64,000 bases of DNA, taken from assembly GCF_014066305.1 (NCBI RefSeq), contig NW_023501068.1, positions 233,501 through 297,500 of the forward strand, written 5' to 3'. This document shows, piece by piece, positions 39,181-53,000 of this stretch; position 1 is the first letter of the stretch; every line of letters begins with the position of its first letter. A program made the translations under genes and the position numbers. A model generated the notes under the pieces. That model made no database searches. It was given only the letters and a program-made list of their open reading frames with translations, and had not been told where the DNA came from. The stretch is from Letharia columbiana (taxonomy: Eukaryota > Ascomycota > Lecanoromycetes > Lecanorales > Parmeliaceae).

Positions 39181-42100
39181 TCTCGAAATATATACTATAT
39201 CTTTAATTAACTTTAATTAATTATAAATAAATTTTAATCGATATTAATTTTATTAATAGTTATCTCGATAGTCTTAATTAAATATTAATATATTATATCT
39301 TTAACTAACTTTAATTAATTATTAATAAAAACTTTAATAAAAGCTTTAATTAGCGTTAAAATTAGTAACGCGTATATTAATAATAAAAATATAAATTTCG
39401 CTATTATATCTATTAAAAATATAAATTTATTTAATAATAGTATAGATTTTCTAAGATCTATTCTCTATTAGTAATTTCGAAATTAATAATCTTCGATAGA
39501 GTTTAAATAATAATAATTACTTCGATAATTAGTATTTTAAAAACTAATATTTATTTTAATTTTTTAGTATAAGAGGTAATAGTAAGGTATAGTAACTAAT
39601 AAATACTATATTTATATAATTTTTATTTACTCTTTAATCGATTAGTAAATAGTCGAGTTTCTTTTTTAGTAGATATATTAATCTTCTTTCTTTTTTATAT
39701 CTATAAAAATTAATTAATTAAATTATCTTCTCTTCGAATATATATAGCTCTTAATAATTTATTTAACTTCGATTATTTATATCTAAAAGATTTTTATTTT
39801 AATATAAAGATATATTAGCTAGTTAAATATAATAAAATAATTATATATTATAAATAATAATAAATAGATCTAATATATTTCTTTTATAATATTTAAGATT
39901 ATTTTTAGAGATACTACTATCTAAATTAAACGATTTAAATTAAAATAAAATTAATTTCTTTTATATAAAATATATACTTCTAAATTATATACTTTATAAG
40001 CGATTTTATTATTTTAAAGTAAATATATAAATATAGTTTTATATATATGAAAGCGCTTTAATTATATATATATTAAATATAAAGAAATATTTAAAAGTAA
40101 TAAAAGTATTCTTCCCCTAAATAGCTCGTTATAAATTCTTTCTTTTTATAAATATTTATTAATATAAAATATTTTTTATATATAAATTTATAGATATCTT
40201 TTATATAATTATAAAAAATATAAAATTAAAATTAAGTTTCGCGATAAGTAAGGCTAGAGTAGTAATATACGTTCGCTAAGATATTAATATATTACTAATT
40301 ACTAAAAAACGCGTATCTTATAATTAATTAATAATAGATAAGAGAATATATATCGAGTATATCGCTTCTATAAAAAATAATATCAAAATAATAGTAAACT
40401 TATTAGATATTTATAAGGTTATAGAAAACGAAAACTAATTCTTTTATACGCGTCTTTCGATATTATAAATCGCGATATAATTAATAATATTAATAATCTA
40501 ATAACTCTAATTATTATAAGAGAAGAAGATATATATTTATTTAAAGATAATATAATTATAGATTTAATATTATAATAGTAATTAGATAAGTAGAAAATAG
40601 AGGAAAAGAAAATAAATATAATATAAATAATAAACTTAGATAATAAGATAATAGTACTTCTTATCTCTATAATAGACTTAAGTTATAATACTATAATTTT
40701 ATCTTTAATAATTAACTCTATAAAATTATATCTAAGAGAGCGAGATACTAGAAGATTAATAAAATTATAATTTAAATTAAAGTCTCTTAATCAAATAAAA
40801 TCGATATTTAATTATTAAATTAAATCGAACGTCGAGTCGATATCTAATATAAATAATTTTTAGAATTTATTTAAATTTTGAAAAGATTATATGCTAACGC
40901 TATAATTCTTTAAACTAAGACTCTTTAATAATAATATTAATAAGTTCTTTCACGATATTTATTTATAGCGATTTCAAGATAACTATAATTTTAATAATGC
41001 GAAATTATTAAAATATAAAATATAGAATATATATAATAATAATATCGACGGCGGCTAGATTAGCTAGTCTTTTAAAATTTATAATTTTAAATCTAAATTA
41101 AGATCGAAGATATATTATATTATTTACTTCGATATTATAAGTATTATTAAAATATTTCTAATATATAAATCTTTTAATATAAATCTATATTATTAATTTA
41201 TATATTAAAGAAATACTAATAGAGCGAGAGTCTATAGCGAAATATATATCGCGAATTAATAATAAAAAATATAAAATAAGCTATCTAATAGCTCTATCGT
41301 TATTTTTATTATTTTAATATTAAATAAAACTTATCTCTCTTAAATATACGAGAATTAATATATTTAGATAATTTATATTATAATTAAAAATCTTTAATAA
41401 GATACGTAACGCGCGTATAATAGATCGAGTATAATAATTCTAGAAATAATATCGATTATTACGAAAAAGAAGTTAAGGCCTAGATTTATTATTATATCTT
41501 AAGTTTAATAATTAAAAATAACTTTTTATACTCTCGCGATATATTATTTACTAATAAAGTATATTTAATAATTAAAGAATATTTTAAATATAGTATTAAT
41601 ATATAATATATAAATAATCTAATTTGAAGATATTATTTAATACTAGCTACTATAATATTAAATTATAAAAAATAGATAATAATTACTTTAATCTTAAACG
41701 ATAGATATTATCTTATATATATAATTTTATCTATAAAGAGAAAGCGATTATATCTCTTAACTCTATATTCTAAGTAAATATCTAAGTATATAATTAAGTA
41801 GCTAAGATTATAAAAGAGATATATTAAAAAGACGCTAAAATACTTATAGAATATAATACTTTATAATCGTTATTCTTTTATTAATAATTACTTCGCTATC
41901 GATATATATTAATTATAATACTTCGATATTCTATATTTCTTAATAGTTAAGAAATTTATAGACTATTTACTTAAATAATAAATTAAATATATTAAGACTA
42001 TAAAGATAGAGAATAAGATAAATAAGCTTCTTAATATTTACTTTTAAATAATCTCTAATTATATTAATCTAAGATATATTAAGTTTCTAAATAAAAAGAT

Positions 42101-42449
42101 ATAGTAAATAGAAAAAGATAGTTAAACTCTATAGAGGACGATAATAATTATCTTTATATCAATCTTAATTAAATTAAATTTAAATACGCTATATATAGAT
42201 CGCGCTATTCTTAATCTTATTATATTAGTAAGATATCGTTCTTATAATAATAATATTATTTAATATCTACTCGCGGCTCTAGCTTAGATTAATCTATTAA
42301 AAGAGATTTTTCGAGTATATAAATCTCTAAATAAAATAATAAATAAAGGTTATTTTAACTTTCTAAAGTTTTATAATATTAATTACTTATTTAAAATAAT
42401 ATAATTATTTAATTTATTCGATAAATTAATTACTTAAATAAGAGAAAAG
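39181..42449. other. RIP-mutated remnants left of the second chromovirus
   Basis: About 3.3 kb of AT-rich DNA with stops in all frames. It presumably belongs to the same older element as 49,571-51,015, because the chromovirus between them carries a clean target duplication. No domain was recognised. Confidence 0.5.
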
Positions 42450-42724
42450 TGTTAAACCTAATATATTATGGGCCTTAACGCTGCTTACGCTAAGGCGTCG
42501 ACATCGCATATACTACGTTAGAGTCTCTTTTAGAGTCTAATTTCAATAATATACCTCGTATATCTAGAGGCTTAGCGGATATAGGTTTACTTTATATACC
42601 TCGAAGTTTTAATATTCTTTAGAGATTAGTTCTACTATTAAATATACTATTAAACTCTATAACGATCTTATATTTTTTATAGTCTATATTTACTAGCTAA
42701 TTACTAGTAGACTACGCTCTTATA
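42450..42724 (+). repeat. 5' LTR of the second chromovirus
   Basis: 275 bp, starting tgttaaaccta and ending cttata. Differs from the right LTR at about 45 positions by hand count, all transitions. Confidence 0.92.
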
Positions 42725-43249
42725 ATTCTAATCTCTCTATCTTTTAAAGAAAAAGACTTATTATTATTATAATATTGAGTTTATTTTTAAATTATATAGT
42801 AAATAATAAAGATAATATTAAAAGTCGTTATAGCGTCGATAATTAGTTTGAAAGTTTCTTATTAATAAAAAACCTTATCGTAAAATAACGTCTTACGATT
42901 ATTAGGATCGAAAATTATCGCTTAAAATAAGAATAAAAATTAATTATATTAAAGGCTTATAATCGCGAGCTTTATAACGCTAGCTCGCTATCTATAACTA
43001 GCGAGAGTTTATTTATATTAATTATTATTACGCCTTTAGCGAATATATTAATTAAGATAAAAATACTTCGTCTTAAAAAAATATATTTTTATAAGAGTAT
43101 TAATAAGAAAGAGTATTTACGCTAATTTCGCGAAGTTAAAATTAAGTTTCTTATAAGTTTTAAATATTTTATTATTAACTAATTAAGAATTATCTATTAT
43201 ATATAATTTTTAAAAAATAATCTTAATATTTAATAATATAAATATTATT

Positions 43250-43800
43250 AAATCTATAATCTAGAAAATATAACTTTCGAATTTTTTAAGTAGTTTTTAT
43301 TTAATTTAATAGCGAATCTAGTAAATCGCTATCTTCTCGCTTATAAAAAGTAAAAGAAGACTAAATAACGCTTCGATTAGAAGATATCTATTTTTAAAAC
43401 TTATCTAAAAAAGCTAGAGATCTATTTATCTCTATTTTCTAAAAAGTATTAAATTAATTTCTTTTTAGCTAAATTTAGATTAGAGTTTAAGAATAAGATT
43501 TTAAATACTAGTAATATATTAAAATAATAATAAAAAATTCTTATCTAGATTATTATATAGGAAAAGATTTTAAAACGCGTATACTTCGATAGCGATTTCT
43601 ATTCGAAGTCTTCGAGGGGGTTTACTAAGAATAAGCTTTTAAAGAATTAAATTTCGAAGTCTAAATTAGCTTTAAACGGCGATATATATATAGCGCGTAC
43701 TTAAAATAATAATATAAAGTATAAAGTTAAATCCTTTAACTCTAATTATAAAAAGAATAGTTATTTTTATTATAATAAATAAAGTTATTAAATATCTAAG
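43250..43800 (+). pseudogene. gag remnant of the second chromovirus
   Basis: A plus-strand frame shows FEFFKQFLFNLIANPVNRYL-type residues (Gln codons changed to stops) and, near 43,415-43,500, FLAKFRLEFKNKIL, the pattern of the retrotransposon gag domain. A CCHC zinc knuckle follows at about 43,758-43,800 but has lost Cys codons to Tyr (TGC/TGT to TAT) and its Gly and His to stop-creating or Tyr changes. Confidence 0.7.
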
Positions 43801-44699
43801 TATCTAAATCTTAATAAATTATCTATAGTCTATATCGATATAGTATTAATAAAAAAGATTAGATCTTATAATTATCTTAGAAGCGAGATAAGAATAATAA
43901 TTAATAGAGATAATTTCTTCTATTCTTATAAAGAAGTAGATAAAGCTTTAGAGTAAATAGAAATAACTCGTTACTTTACTCGATATTAAGACGTATATTA
44001 ATTTAATTTTATAAAAGTTTATAATCTAATAAGACTTAAAATTTTATAATATTATTTTATTATAATTAAAAGCGCTAAGTAATTAAAGTATATATTACTA
44101 TAGCGTATATTAGCTAAATTATTAATTAATAAATAACTAAAATTAAGATAAAAAGTATAATATACTCTTCTATACTATTAACTAAAAAGGCTTTAATATT
44201 ATATTAAATATATTTAAATTAAATTAATTATAAATATTATTAAACTTAGTAGCGAAGTAATAATAATTTAAAGTTAATACTAATAAACTATAGATTAAAA
44301 AATTAATTAAATTTATTTAGATTATTAAATAGAAGCTAAATATATTTATAATTATATATATTATAATAATATAAAGTAAATTCGAAAATAGATATAATCT
44401 AAAGTTTTCTTAGAAGTTATTAAAGTTTAATAATATTTTTTTAATAAAAAAGTAGAAATCTTATCTACGCTTAAGTAGAGAGATTATACTATTAAGATTA
44501 AAAGCGATAAGAAATTACTATATAGTCTTTTATATAATCTATTTTAAACGAAGTTAATAAAGCTATAACGCTATCTAGAAAACTCGCTTTAAAAAAACTA
44601 AATTCGCTATTTAACTTTCTTAATCGAAGTATTAATTCTTTTTATTTCTAAAAAGAATAAAAGGCTTTATTTTTATATTAATTATTAAGATCTAAACGC

Positions 44700-45070
44700 G
44701 ATAACTATTAAAAATCGATATTCGCTATTTCTAATTATTAAGACTTTAAATTGCTTATATAAATCTAAAGTCTTTATAAAGCTAAATCTTAAGAATATTT
44801 ATTATTAAATTTAGATTAAAGAAGATAATAAGTAAAAAATAGCGTTTCGTAATCGCTATAATTACTTTAAATATTTAATTATATCTTTTAGACTCGCTAA
44901 TATATTAATAACTTTTTAAGTATATATTAATAAAGTCTTTATAAATCTAATAAATATAATATATATAATATATTTAAATAATATTCTAATTTATAATATT
45001 AATTTAATAAAGTATTAGCGATATATTAAATAAGTGCTTAAGCGTCTATATTAGTTTTAATTATATATTA
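44700..45070 (+). pseudogene. reverse transcriptase remnant with mutated active site
   Basis: The frame at about 44,704-44,850 gives the block before the palm, with KVFIKLNLKNIYY. At 44,842 it reads AFRNRYNYFKYLI, then YLNNILIY at 44,971-44,994. The catalytic YLDD of the family is thus YLNN, both GAT codons having become AAT, the G-to-A change expected of RIP. Many TAA/TAG stops interrupt it. It is inactive. Confidence 0.85.
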
Positions 45071-46289
45071 ATTTAAAGAAATATTAATTCTATATTAAAT
45101 AAGTTAAGTTTCTAGAATTTATTATATCTATCGAAGATATTATAATAAATTAAAAATATATCGCTATTATTAAGAAGTAGTTAAAATTAAAAAATTATTA
45201 AAATATATAAGTCTTTTTAGACTTTATTAATTTCTATTAATAATTTATTTTTAACTATTCTAATATAGTAATATTATTTATTAATTTACTTAAAGAGAGT
45301 AAAAATAATAAGAAATCTAGATTACTAGAGTGAATAAATAACGCTAAACTAACGTTTTAATAGCTTTAAAATACTTTTATAATTATATTATTTCTATATT
45401 ATTATAATCTAAATCTAAAGCTATATCTTAAGATTAATACTTTTAACTTCGATATAAAAATTATACTTTTATAACTAAATAAAAATAATTACTAATAATT
45501 AATAATATTCTAATTTAAAAAAATAATTTTTATAAAGTAAAATTATAGGATCTATAATTAAGAGCTACTCGCTATTATAGTATTTATAAAATAATAATAT
45601 TATTATCTAGAAGATAATATATTTTATATTAAGATCTTAATAAATTATAATAATTTTAAAGACTTTATAAAGTAGAAGAAATTAAACTTTAAATAAATTT
45701 ATTAGATACTAAAGTTAGCTACTTATAATTTTAAGATTTTTTATTAAATAGATAAATTAAATCTTATTAACCCGCTATCGCGACGCCTTAATTATAAAAA
45801 AACTTTATTATTAAATATTAAACTACTATTAATACTATAGAATAAACTTATATTTTAAACTAGCGATAAGTAATTATAAAGAAATAAGAAGGTTATAGTG
45901 GTAATAGTACTTATATTTTATATTATTAATATTTAGATAATTATTTCTAAAAGAAAGTCTAAAATCGTATAAGAGATTATTTATAACATATTTTAAAGGC
46001 TAATAAAAATATTAATTCGAGATTTATAAGCTTATAATAATTAGATAAACTTTTTCGAATTAATATTAATAAGCTAGCGATTAAGCGTCGCGTATATAAT
46101 TAAATATAAATCTTAGATTTCGAGAGATTATTAAGATATAATAATTATCTTTATATTTCTAGAAATAAAGCTTTAAGAAAAGAGCTTATTAGTAAATATT
46201 ATAATAATTTATTATTAAGATACTTTAATACTATAAAAATATATAAATTACTTATTTATAAATATTATTAAAATAAAAGTTTAAAGTAA

Positions 46290-47450
46290 GTTATTAACTA
46301 TATTAAGATATATAATATTTATTAGCGAATTAAAGCTTCGCGATATTATCTATATAGCGAGTTAAGCTCGCTTTTTATCGCTATTAAGCTATAAAAAAAA
46401 AATCTATAAACTTTATTATTAATTTATTAGCGAGTAAGTATAAAAGTATTATTTATAATATTATTCTAATTATAGTAAATCGATTTATAAAAATAATAAG
46501 ATATATTTTTATATCTATTATAATCGATATCGCTTAGTTAGTAAAAGTATTTTATTTTAAAATAGTATATCGCTATAGTATATTAAACGATATTATTAAT
46601 AATAGAGACTCTATATTTACTAGTAGCTTTTAATTTATTATTTACTTTTATTTTAAAATTAAGCGATATTTAAATATTATTTTTTATTTATAAATTAATA
46701 AGTAAACTAAGTAGTAAAATTAGATATTAGAATATTTCTTACGCGTATTTATTAATAATAAATAAAATATTTAGATAAAATAACTATTAATAATAAAGTT
46801 CGCTTATATAAATAATTAATATTTCTTTATTAAAATAATACTATTCTTTCTAATATATAAATATTATTCTAAAATTTATTAAGAGATTAAGAATAACTTT
46901 ATCGAGGAGGAGATACTCGCTATAAATAATAGGGTAAAAAAGTTATAAGTATTAAGAAATAAGATAGTAAAGTGTTTTTATAGCGCTATTACGACTTAGT
47001 TTAAATATTATAATAAAATATATTAATCTTAAAGCTATAAGATAGATAATTTAATAATATTAATAATTAAGAATTTAAAGTAGAAATATCTAAATAAGAA
47101 GTTATCTTATAAATTTATAGAATTATTTTAAATTATAGATAAAATAGGGGCGTAGATATATCGCTTACTTCTACTCTCGACGTATAGAATCTATAATATC
47201 TTTTATATATCGTTATTTAAGTCTTATTATCTTCGCGATTATAATAATATAATAAAAGCCTTTATATAGACTCTCGATTTTATTAATAATAATAAACTTT
47301 AAAAGATTAAAGAAATTATTAATAAGATTAAGTATAAGAAAGATATTTAATATAAAATTAAATAGATTAATTAGAATAAAGAGTATAATTAATAATTATT
47401 AGATAATAAATTTATTAATATTAATAAGTTAATTTAAATTTATAAGTAGA
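46290..47450 (+). pseudogene. integrase and chromodomain remnant of the second chromovirus
   Basis: From about 46,330 the frame reads RIKASRYYLYSELSSLFIAI, then VNRFIKIIRYIF and, after further core sequence, SIFTSSF and ILEYFLRVFINNK, the Ty3/gypsy integrase core pattern. At about 47,140-47,250 the C-terminal region gives TYRIYNIFYISLFKSYYLRD. At about 47,293-47,450 there is a chromodomain-like pattern (KIKEIINKIKYKKD...). All parts contain stops. A segment of about 1.8 kb from 47,460 to 49,270 remains unexplained. Confidence 0.75.
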
Positions 47451-49290
47451 TAAATAGTAAGCGAAAGTATTAAATAATAAATAATAAGTCTCTTATTATT
47501 AAAGAGTTTAATTAATTATATAAATTAATAGCGAGTAAGTAAAGACGATAAAATAAGATATAATTATCGATTAGATTAGATATATTTCTAGATAATACTT
47601 ATACTACGCGCGTATTCCTTTATATTTATTACTATTAAGATATAGATTAATAAAATAATTATATTATTTAACTATCTATTAAGCTCTACTATAAAAAGAG
47701 TTTATTATATTAAAGTATATACTATTAATATAAATATATTTTTATCTAAGATAGTTATTAAAGAACTATCTAAGGGCCTTACGCTAGCGCTATTATAAAA
47801 AAAATCGCTATTTAAATATCCTTTACTATCTTATTATTAGATTCTAAGTTAAATTTATTAATCTATTACTTTAATAAGAAGGTAATTAAAATATAATTAT
47901 CGAGTTAATACTCATCGATATTCGTTATATATTAACGAAGGCTCTCGAGCTTCTTCTCTAATAATTTATTTATTTTCTTTAACTTTACTACGCGCTTATA
48001 TATCGCTATAAACTAATCTTAAAAATCTATAATTATAATAAAAGCGATCGAAGTTATTATTATTATATATCTCTATAACTTATATTATTAAATAATCTTT
48101 TTATTAAGCTTAGCTCGTTAATAAGATAGCTTTTAAGATTATCTAACGCGACGATAACGCTATATTAATTTTCTTATCTATATCTAAAGATATAGAGAAA
48201 TTTTAATATAGCGACTAATATCGCATTTTTCGATCTTATAATTATCATAAAGAGAAAACTTATCTTAAATATATAAATTATTATCTCGATAAAAGTAAAT
48301 TCTATATAATAAATTAGATACTAGAATTTATTAATAGATATATATATAAAGCGATAATAGTAGAAATAGTTAAGGGTTAATAATCGCGTCTATAAGACGA
48401 CTATATACTTACTATTAAAGTTATTATTATTATTAAAAAAGAGTACTATAAAATTATTAGTTTACGTATTAATATAATTAATAATAATAAGATACTTATA
48501 ATAAAGAGAAGTAGATTACTAATATAATAAGATATATTATACTTATATTAATATTAATATTAATATTATAACACTAGAGTAAACATTTATAAGAGAGATA
48601 TTAAAAGTTATAAAGAATAAAAATAAATAATTTAAAAGAGATTTTTATATTCTTTATTATAGCGCTATTATTAGCGAGTAATATCTAATAACGTAGATAA
48701 TAGCGATACGATAATATTTTATTACTATCTATAAGACCGCGTCGTCTAGCTATTATTATTATTTCTACTATTATTAATTAATAATTAAAGATATTATCGC
48801 GAACGTATCGCTCTATTAATTATTTTCTTCGAATCTCTATAATAAAGATTATTACTATATTACTTCGCTATAAACGTAATATATTATAGAAATAATATTA
48901 TTTATAGAAAAACTCTTCTCTCTTCTTTTATCTATTAAACTTTCGAGGTTTTATTATAAATTTCTAAATTTAATATTATTCGCTATAGGAGTTATTAACT
49001 AGCGCTATAAAAATATTAATACTAAGTATATCGACTTACTATAGATTACTATTAATTAATATTATAAAAATAATATTATTCTCGAAGATAATATTAATAT
49101 TATTATATAATATATTAATAACGCGCCTACGACGCGTAAGGATTAATTCTATCGCGTTATTAAAACGATATCACAATCTTAATAAATCGACTCTTTTTCC
49201 TTATTTCCCTATTAGAGTTTAAAGGTTTTTTAATAAATATTCTATTTTTACTTAGATATCTAAGAATTAAAGTCTAAAAGAAAAGATAAT

Positions 49291-49565
49291 TATTAAACCT
49301 AATACGTTATAGACCTTAACGCTACTTATATTAAAACGCCGATATCGTATATACTATATTAGAATTTCTTTTAGAGTTTAATTTTAATAATATATTCTAT
49401 ATATCTAGAGGCTTAGCGAATATAGATCTACTTTATATACTCTAGAGTTTTAATATTTCTTAGAAATTAGTTCTACTATTAAATATACTATTAAACTCTA
49501 TAACGATTCTACGTCTTTTATAGTCTATATTCGCTAGCTAACTACTAGTAAACTACGCTCTTATA
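49291..49565 (+). repeat. 3' LTR of the second chromovirus
   Basis: 275 bp, followed by target duplication aaaag at 49,566-49,570. Confidence 0.92.
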
Positions 49566-49570
49566 AAAAG

Positions 49571-51015
49571 ATATATATTAAATTCTTTAAAAAGTATTAT
49601 AAACTAACGAATAAGTATAATAACTATATTAAATAAATTATATATTATAATATTATATATTAGAAGATAATTATAATATATAATTTTATTAAGTACTAAG
49701 ATATAGAAGTATTATTATTTATAATTAAGAGATTATAAAAAAAAAGAGAAGAAGATCGAGATAAAAACTTTTTTAAATCTTTATATCTAGAGTTTATAGG
49801 CGAATAATAAGAAGCGTAATATTATAAGATAGATAAATTATTATAATAGTTATTATTAGCGATTAATAAAGATTATTATTAAATAATTAAAATTAGATAC
49901 TTTTCTTAAAGCTCTAGCTACCTTTATTCGAATAGATTAAATAAAATTAAAAAAATATTATCTATTTAAGAAAGATAATAATATTAATATATATAAGACG
50001 AATTATAGATAGATATATCGATATTTAATTCGCATTTATTTTAATATTCGATATTAAAAGACTTTTAAAGAGAATTCTTTAGATATAGCTTATTTATCTA
50101 AAGATGTCGTTATCTATAAATCTATTAATTAACTCTTTTAAAAAAAATAGTATAGAGATTACGCTTAGATTTATAAATATAATTAATAGATCTTTAATGC
50201 TAATAAGATTCTTTTAAGAAAATTAATAAGAAAAATATTAGTTATAATAGAAGTAATAGATCTAGCTTATAGAGATTTTAGATAAAAATTAACTTATCTA
50301 TAGAGTATTTTTATAGAGATATTTAAGTATTAATATAATAAATAAGTTTAGAAATATTATAATATAGTGGAAGTAGAAAGAGCGTAGTTATTAATAGCGC
50401 GAAATCTAAGAATTTTTAAAAAATAACGATTTTATAGCCTCGTAAATATCGAGAGAAGTATATATATTATACCCGCGTTAATAAAAAATAAGAAATTTTA
50501 TTATATTAATAGCTTTATTAACTTTAATTAATATAATAATATTTATAATTTAAATTTTTTAAATAAGAGCTATAGAGTAGTAAAGAAGATTAATATACGC
50601 TATATTATAAGATAATAGAGATATTAAAAATCTAGATCTTAGAATATTAGAAATAAGACTAAATATATAATAAGTAAAATTAATTCTAATTATTCTTCTC
50701 AACTCGAATATCTTTTTTAACTCGAATATTTTTTTTAACTTAAATACTCTTCTTAATTTAAATAACTTTTAAATTATCTTTAGAGTTTATTAAGCGAAGA
50801 GGGATTTTATAATTATAAAATATATATATAAATATTATAATTAGAAAGAGAAGAGAGGATAAGCTCTTCTCTAGTTAAGGAGATATTAATACGCTTTAAA
50901 AAGTATCTAGCTAAGTATTTCGACGTCGAAGACTACTATTAAATTAATTCGCGACTTCTTATAATTTAAAGAATATTATCGCCTATAATAAGAGTTATTA
51001 TTTAAAATTTCTCTA
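49571..51015. other. RIP-mutated remnants right of the second chromovirus
   Basis: AT-rich DNA with no readable frame. A run of related tctt-rich words (aactcgaatatcttttttaa, three times) lies near 50,700-50,760. Confidence 0.5.
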
Positions 51016-51241
51016 AGTTATTAATAGTCTATACGATAATACTAGAATTAAGATATATTATTTTAAAAATATAATAAATTAGAAGAAAGTCTTAATGTAA
51101 GCTATTATAGAGAGTATAAGATAATAAGAGTTATTAATAGTCTATATAATAATATTAGAATTAAGATATATTATTTTAAAAATATAATAAATTAGAAGAA
51201 AGTCTTAATATAAGATATTATAAGAAGAGATTTATATATAC
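51016..51241. repeat. 113-bp tandem duplication
   Basis: The text agttattaatagtctata starts at 51,016 and again at 51,129. The two 113-bp units are nearly identical, including the text attagaagaaagtcttaat. High similarity in such mutated DNA suggests the duplication happened late or after most RIP. Confidence 0.8.
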
Positions 51242-51769
51242 TACTACTCGCTATACTCTTATATATATAATTATTTAAAAATTAAAACTTCTAACTTAAG
51301 AAAATCGATTTCGATTTTATAAGAAAAATACTTAATACTTTAATAAGTATTAATATATATAAATTCTAAAGAGATTTAAATATTAAGAGAAGAGATTAGT
51401 AGAGTTAAGGTTAGATAATAAAAATATAGATATATATTATCGATCTTTATATATATTATATTAACTTTAACGTAGTTATAGTAATAAAGAAGTATATTAA
51501 TAATAATTTTTCTTCTTAGATAATTAACGCTTATAAGATATATTATAAATAATAATACTCTTATCTTTAATAGAGAAAGTAGATTACTTAATATAGTAAT
51601 ATAAATTTATATATATAAATCTAATATCTAATAATAGTATTATTAAGTTAAATTAAATCGAGCTTATAATATAATTAAGTCGAGTTAAACTTAACTTATA
51701 GAGTCGAATTAATATCGCGAATTATAGAAATAATAAAATATTAATATAAGACGATTATTATTTCTAGAA
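51242..51769. other. RIP-mutated spacer, no gene
   Basis: AT-rich DNA with residual CG words and no open frame. Confidence 0.5.
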
Positions 51770-51935
51770 AAATTATTCGAATAGTATATAATAATTACTA
51801 AACTAGTAAATATTATTTGAATAGTATATAGTAATTACTAAATTAACGAATATTATTTAAATAGTATATAATAATTACTAAATCGATAAATAGTATTTTA
51901 ATAATAAATAGTAATTGCTAAATTAATAAATAGCG
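51770..51935. repeat. 40-bp tandem repeat, about four units
   Basis: The words atagtatata and ataattacta (or gtaattacta) recur at 51,781, 51,821 and 51,861, with a degenerate fourth unit near 51,901. The period is exactly 40 bp. Confidence 0.85.
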
Positions 51936-52084
51936 TATAAAAAGTAAATTATAGTTACTAATTGGGCGGAATTTAGACGAATTTTAATTAGATTTACTAA
52001 TCTAACGAATTTTATAATTTCCGCGATTAACGCGCGATTAGCAATTTTAAATTTTATAGAAACTTTTCAGATTTGCAGATGATA
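51936..52084. other. less mutated spacer
   Basis: CA, TG and GGG words reappear (for example attgggcgg and cagatttgcagatg), so this short stretch escaped most RIP. It holds no gene. It lies between the 40-bp array and the end of repeat family X. Confidence 0.5.
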
Positions 52085-53000
52085 AAGAAATAGAGAAAGA
52101 ATATAAAGAATTTTAATATATATTTAATATAATAAGTAGATATCTTCTTATTACTCTCTAATTCTAATATATTTAATACTTAAAATATTAATTATAACGA
52201 TAAAATTAGACTTTAAATATTTACTTTAATTAAATATAATATTATAGCGAAGATCGTTATAATTATTATAGAAGTCTCTTATTAAATTATTAATTATTTA
52301 AAATAATAAGCTTATAATAGAGAATATAACTCTATTATATTTAAAAAGTTATTATTATTATATATATTTAATATTCTTAAATCTAAATAACTCTCTATTA
52401 TTATATTTAAATTTAAGAATATTATTTTAATTATTATATAAAAGAATCGCTATAATTATAAAAAAATCTCTTTTATATTAACTACTAAATAAGAAATCTT
52501 CTTAATAATAATTCTATAAATACTTAAATATAATAACTTTTAATTAATTAAAATTATTAAAAAATCGTCTCTTTTAATAACTTAAATAAAAGTTTATTAT
52601 TAATTTACTTTACGATATAAAGATTAAATTATAAAGAATTAAAAGAATATAATTTAAATTAATAAGATTAATATAATTTTAAACTCTTAATAAAAATAAA
52701 TATAATAAAAATATTAGCTCGATAAAATCTATATTAAATTCGCTATTTAATATTATTTTATAAATATTATAAAATTTATATTTTAAGAATATTTCTTATA
52801 TAATAAAAAGAATTTATATTATATTTAAAAGATTAAAATAATAATTAAAAAAAAGAAATATATTTAAAAACTAGCTATTATTAATAAGATTTTAAAATTT
52901 AAAATTAAATTATAATAAAAACTCTAGATTAATATAAGATATATAGATTTATATAATCTTTCTAGCGTAAAATCTTAATAAAAATTTATAATAGAAATTA
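52085..53000 (-). repeat. inverted-copy repeat family X, right copy
   Basis: Reverse complement of 12,410-13,295. The end text aatagagaaagaatataaag (52,090) corresponds to the end of the left copy near 13,285. Confidence 0.75.

Larger units (their letters stand above)
42450..49565 (+). mobile_element. Ty3/gypsy chromovirus, heavily mutated, 7,116 bp
   Basis: Two LTRs of exactly 275 bp (42,450-42,724 and 49,291-49,565) flanked by the 5-bp duplication aaaag (42,445-42,449 and 49,566-49,570). The plus-strand order is gag (about 43,250-43,510), a zinc-knuckle remnant (about 43,758-43,800), reverse transcriptase (about 44,700-45,070), integrase (about 46,290-46,830), its C-terminal part (about 47,140-47,260) and a chromodomain-like segment (about 47,293-47,450). 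A purine-rich tract precedes the right LTR (49,271-49,290). The LTR sequence differs from that of the chromovirus at 29,814, so it is a different family. CA and TG are nearly absent and coding frames are full of stops. Confidence 0.92.

Noticed and set aside
42725..42740. Assigning a specific tRNA to the primer-binding site attctaatct
   Set aside because: The similar text in both chromoviruses suggests a shared primer type, but RIP changes and lack of a tRNA set prevent a reliable match.
51770..51935. 40-bp array as a CRISPR-like array
   Set aside because: Units are contiguous with no unique spacers, and the organism is a fungus.
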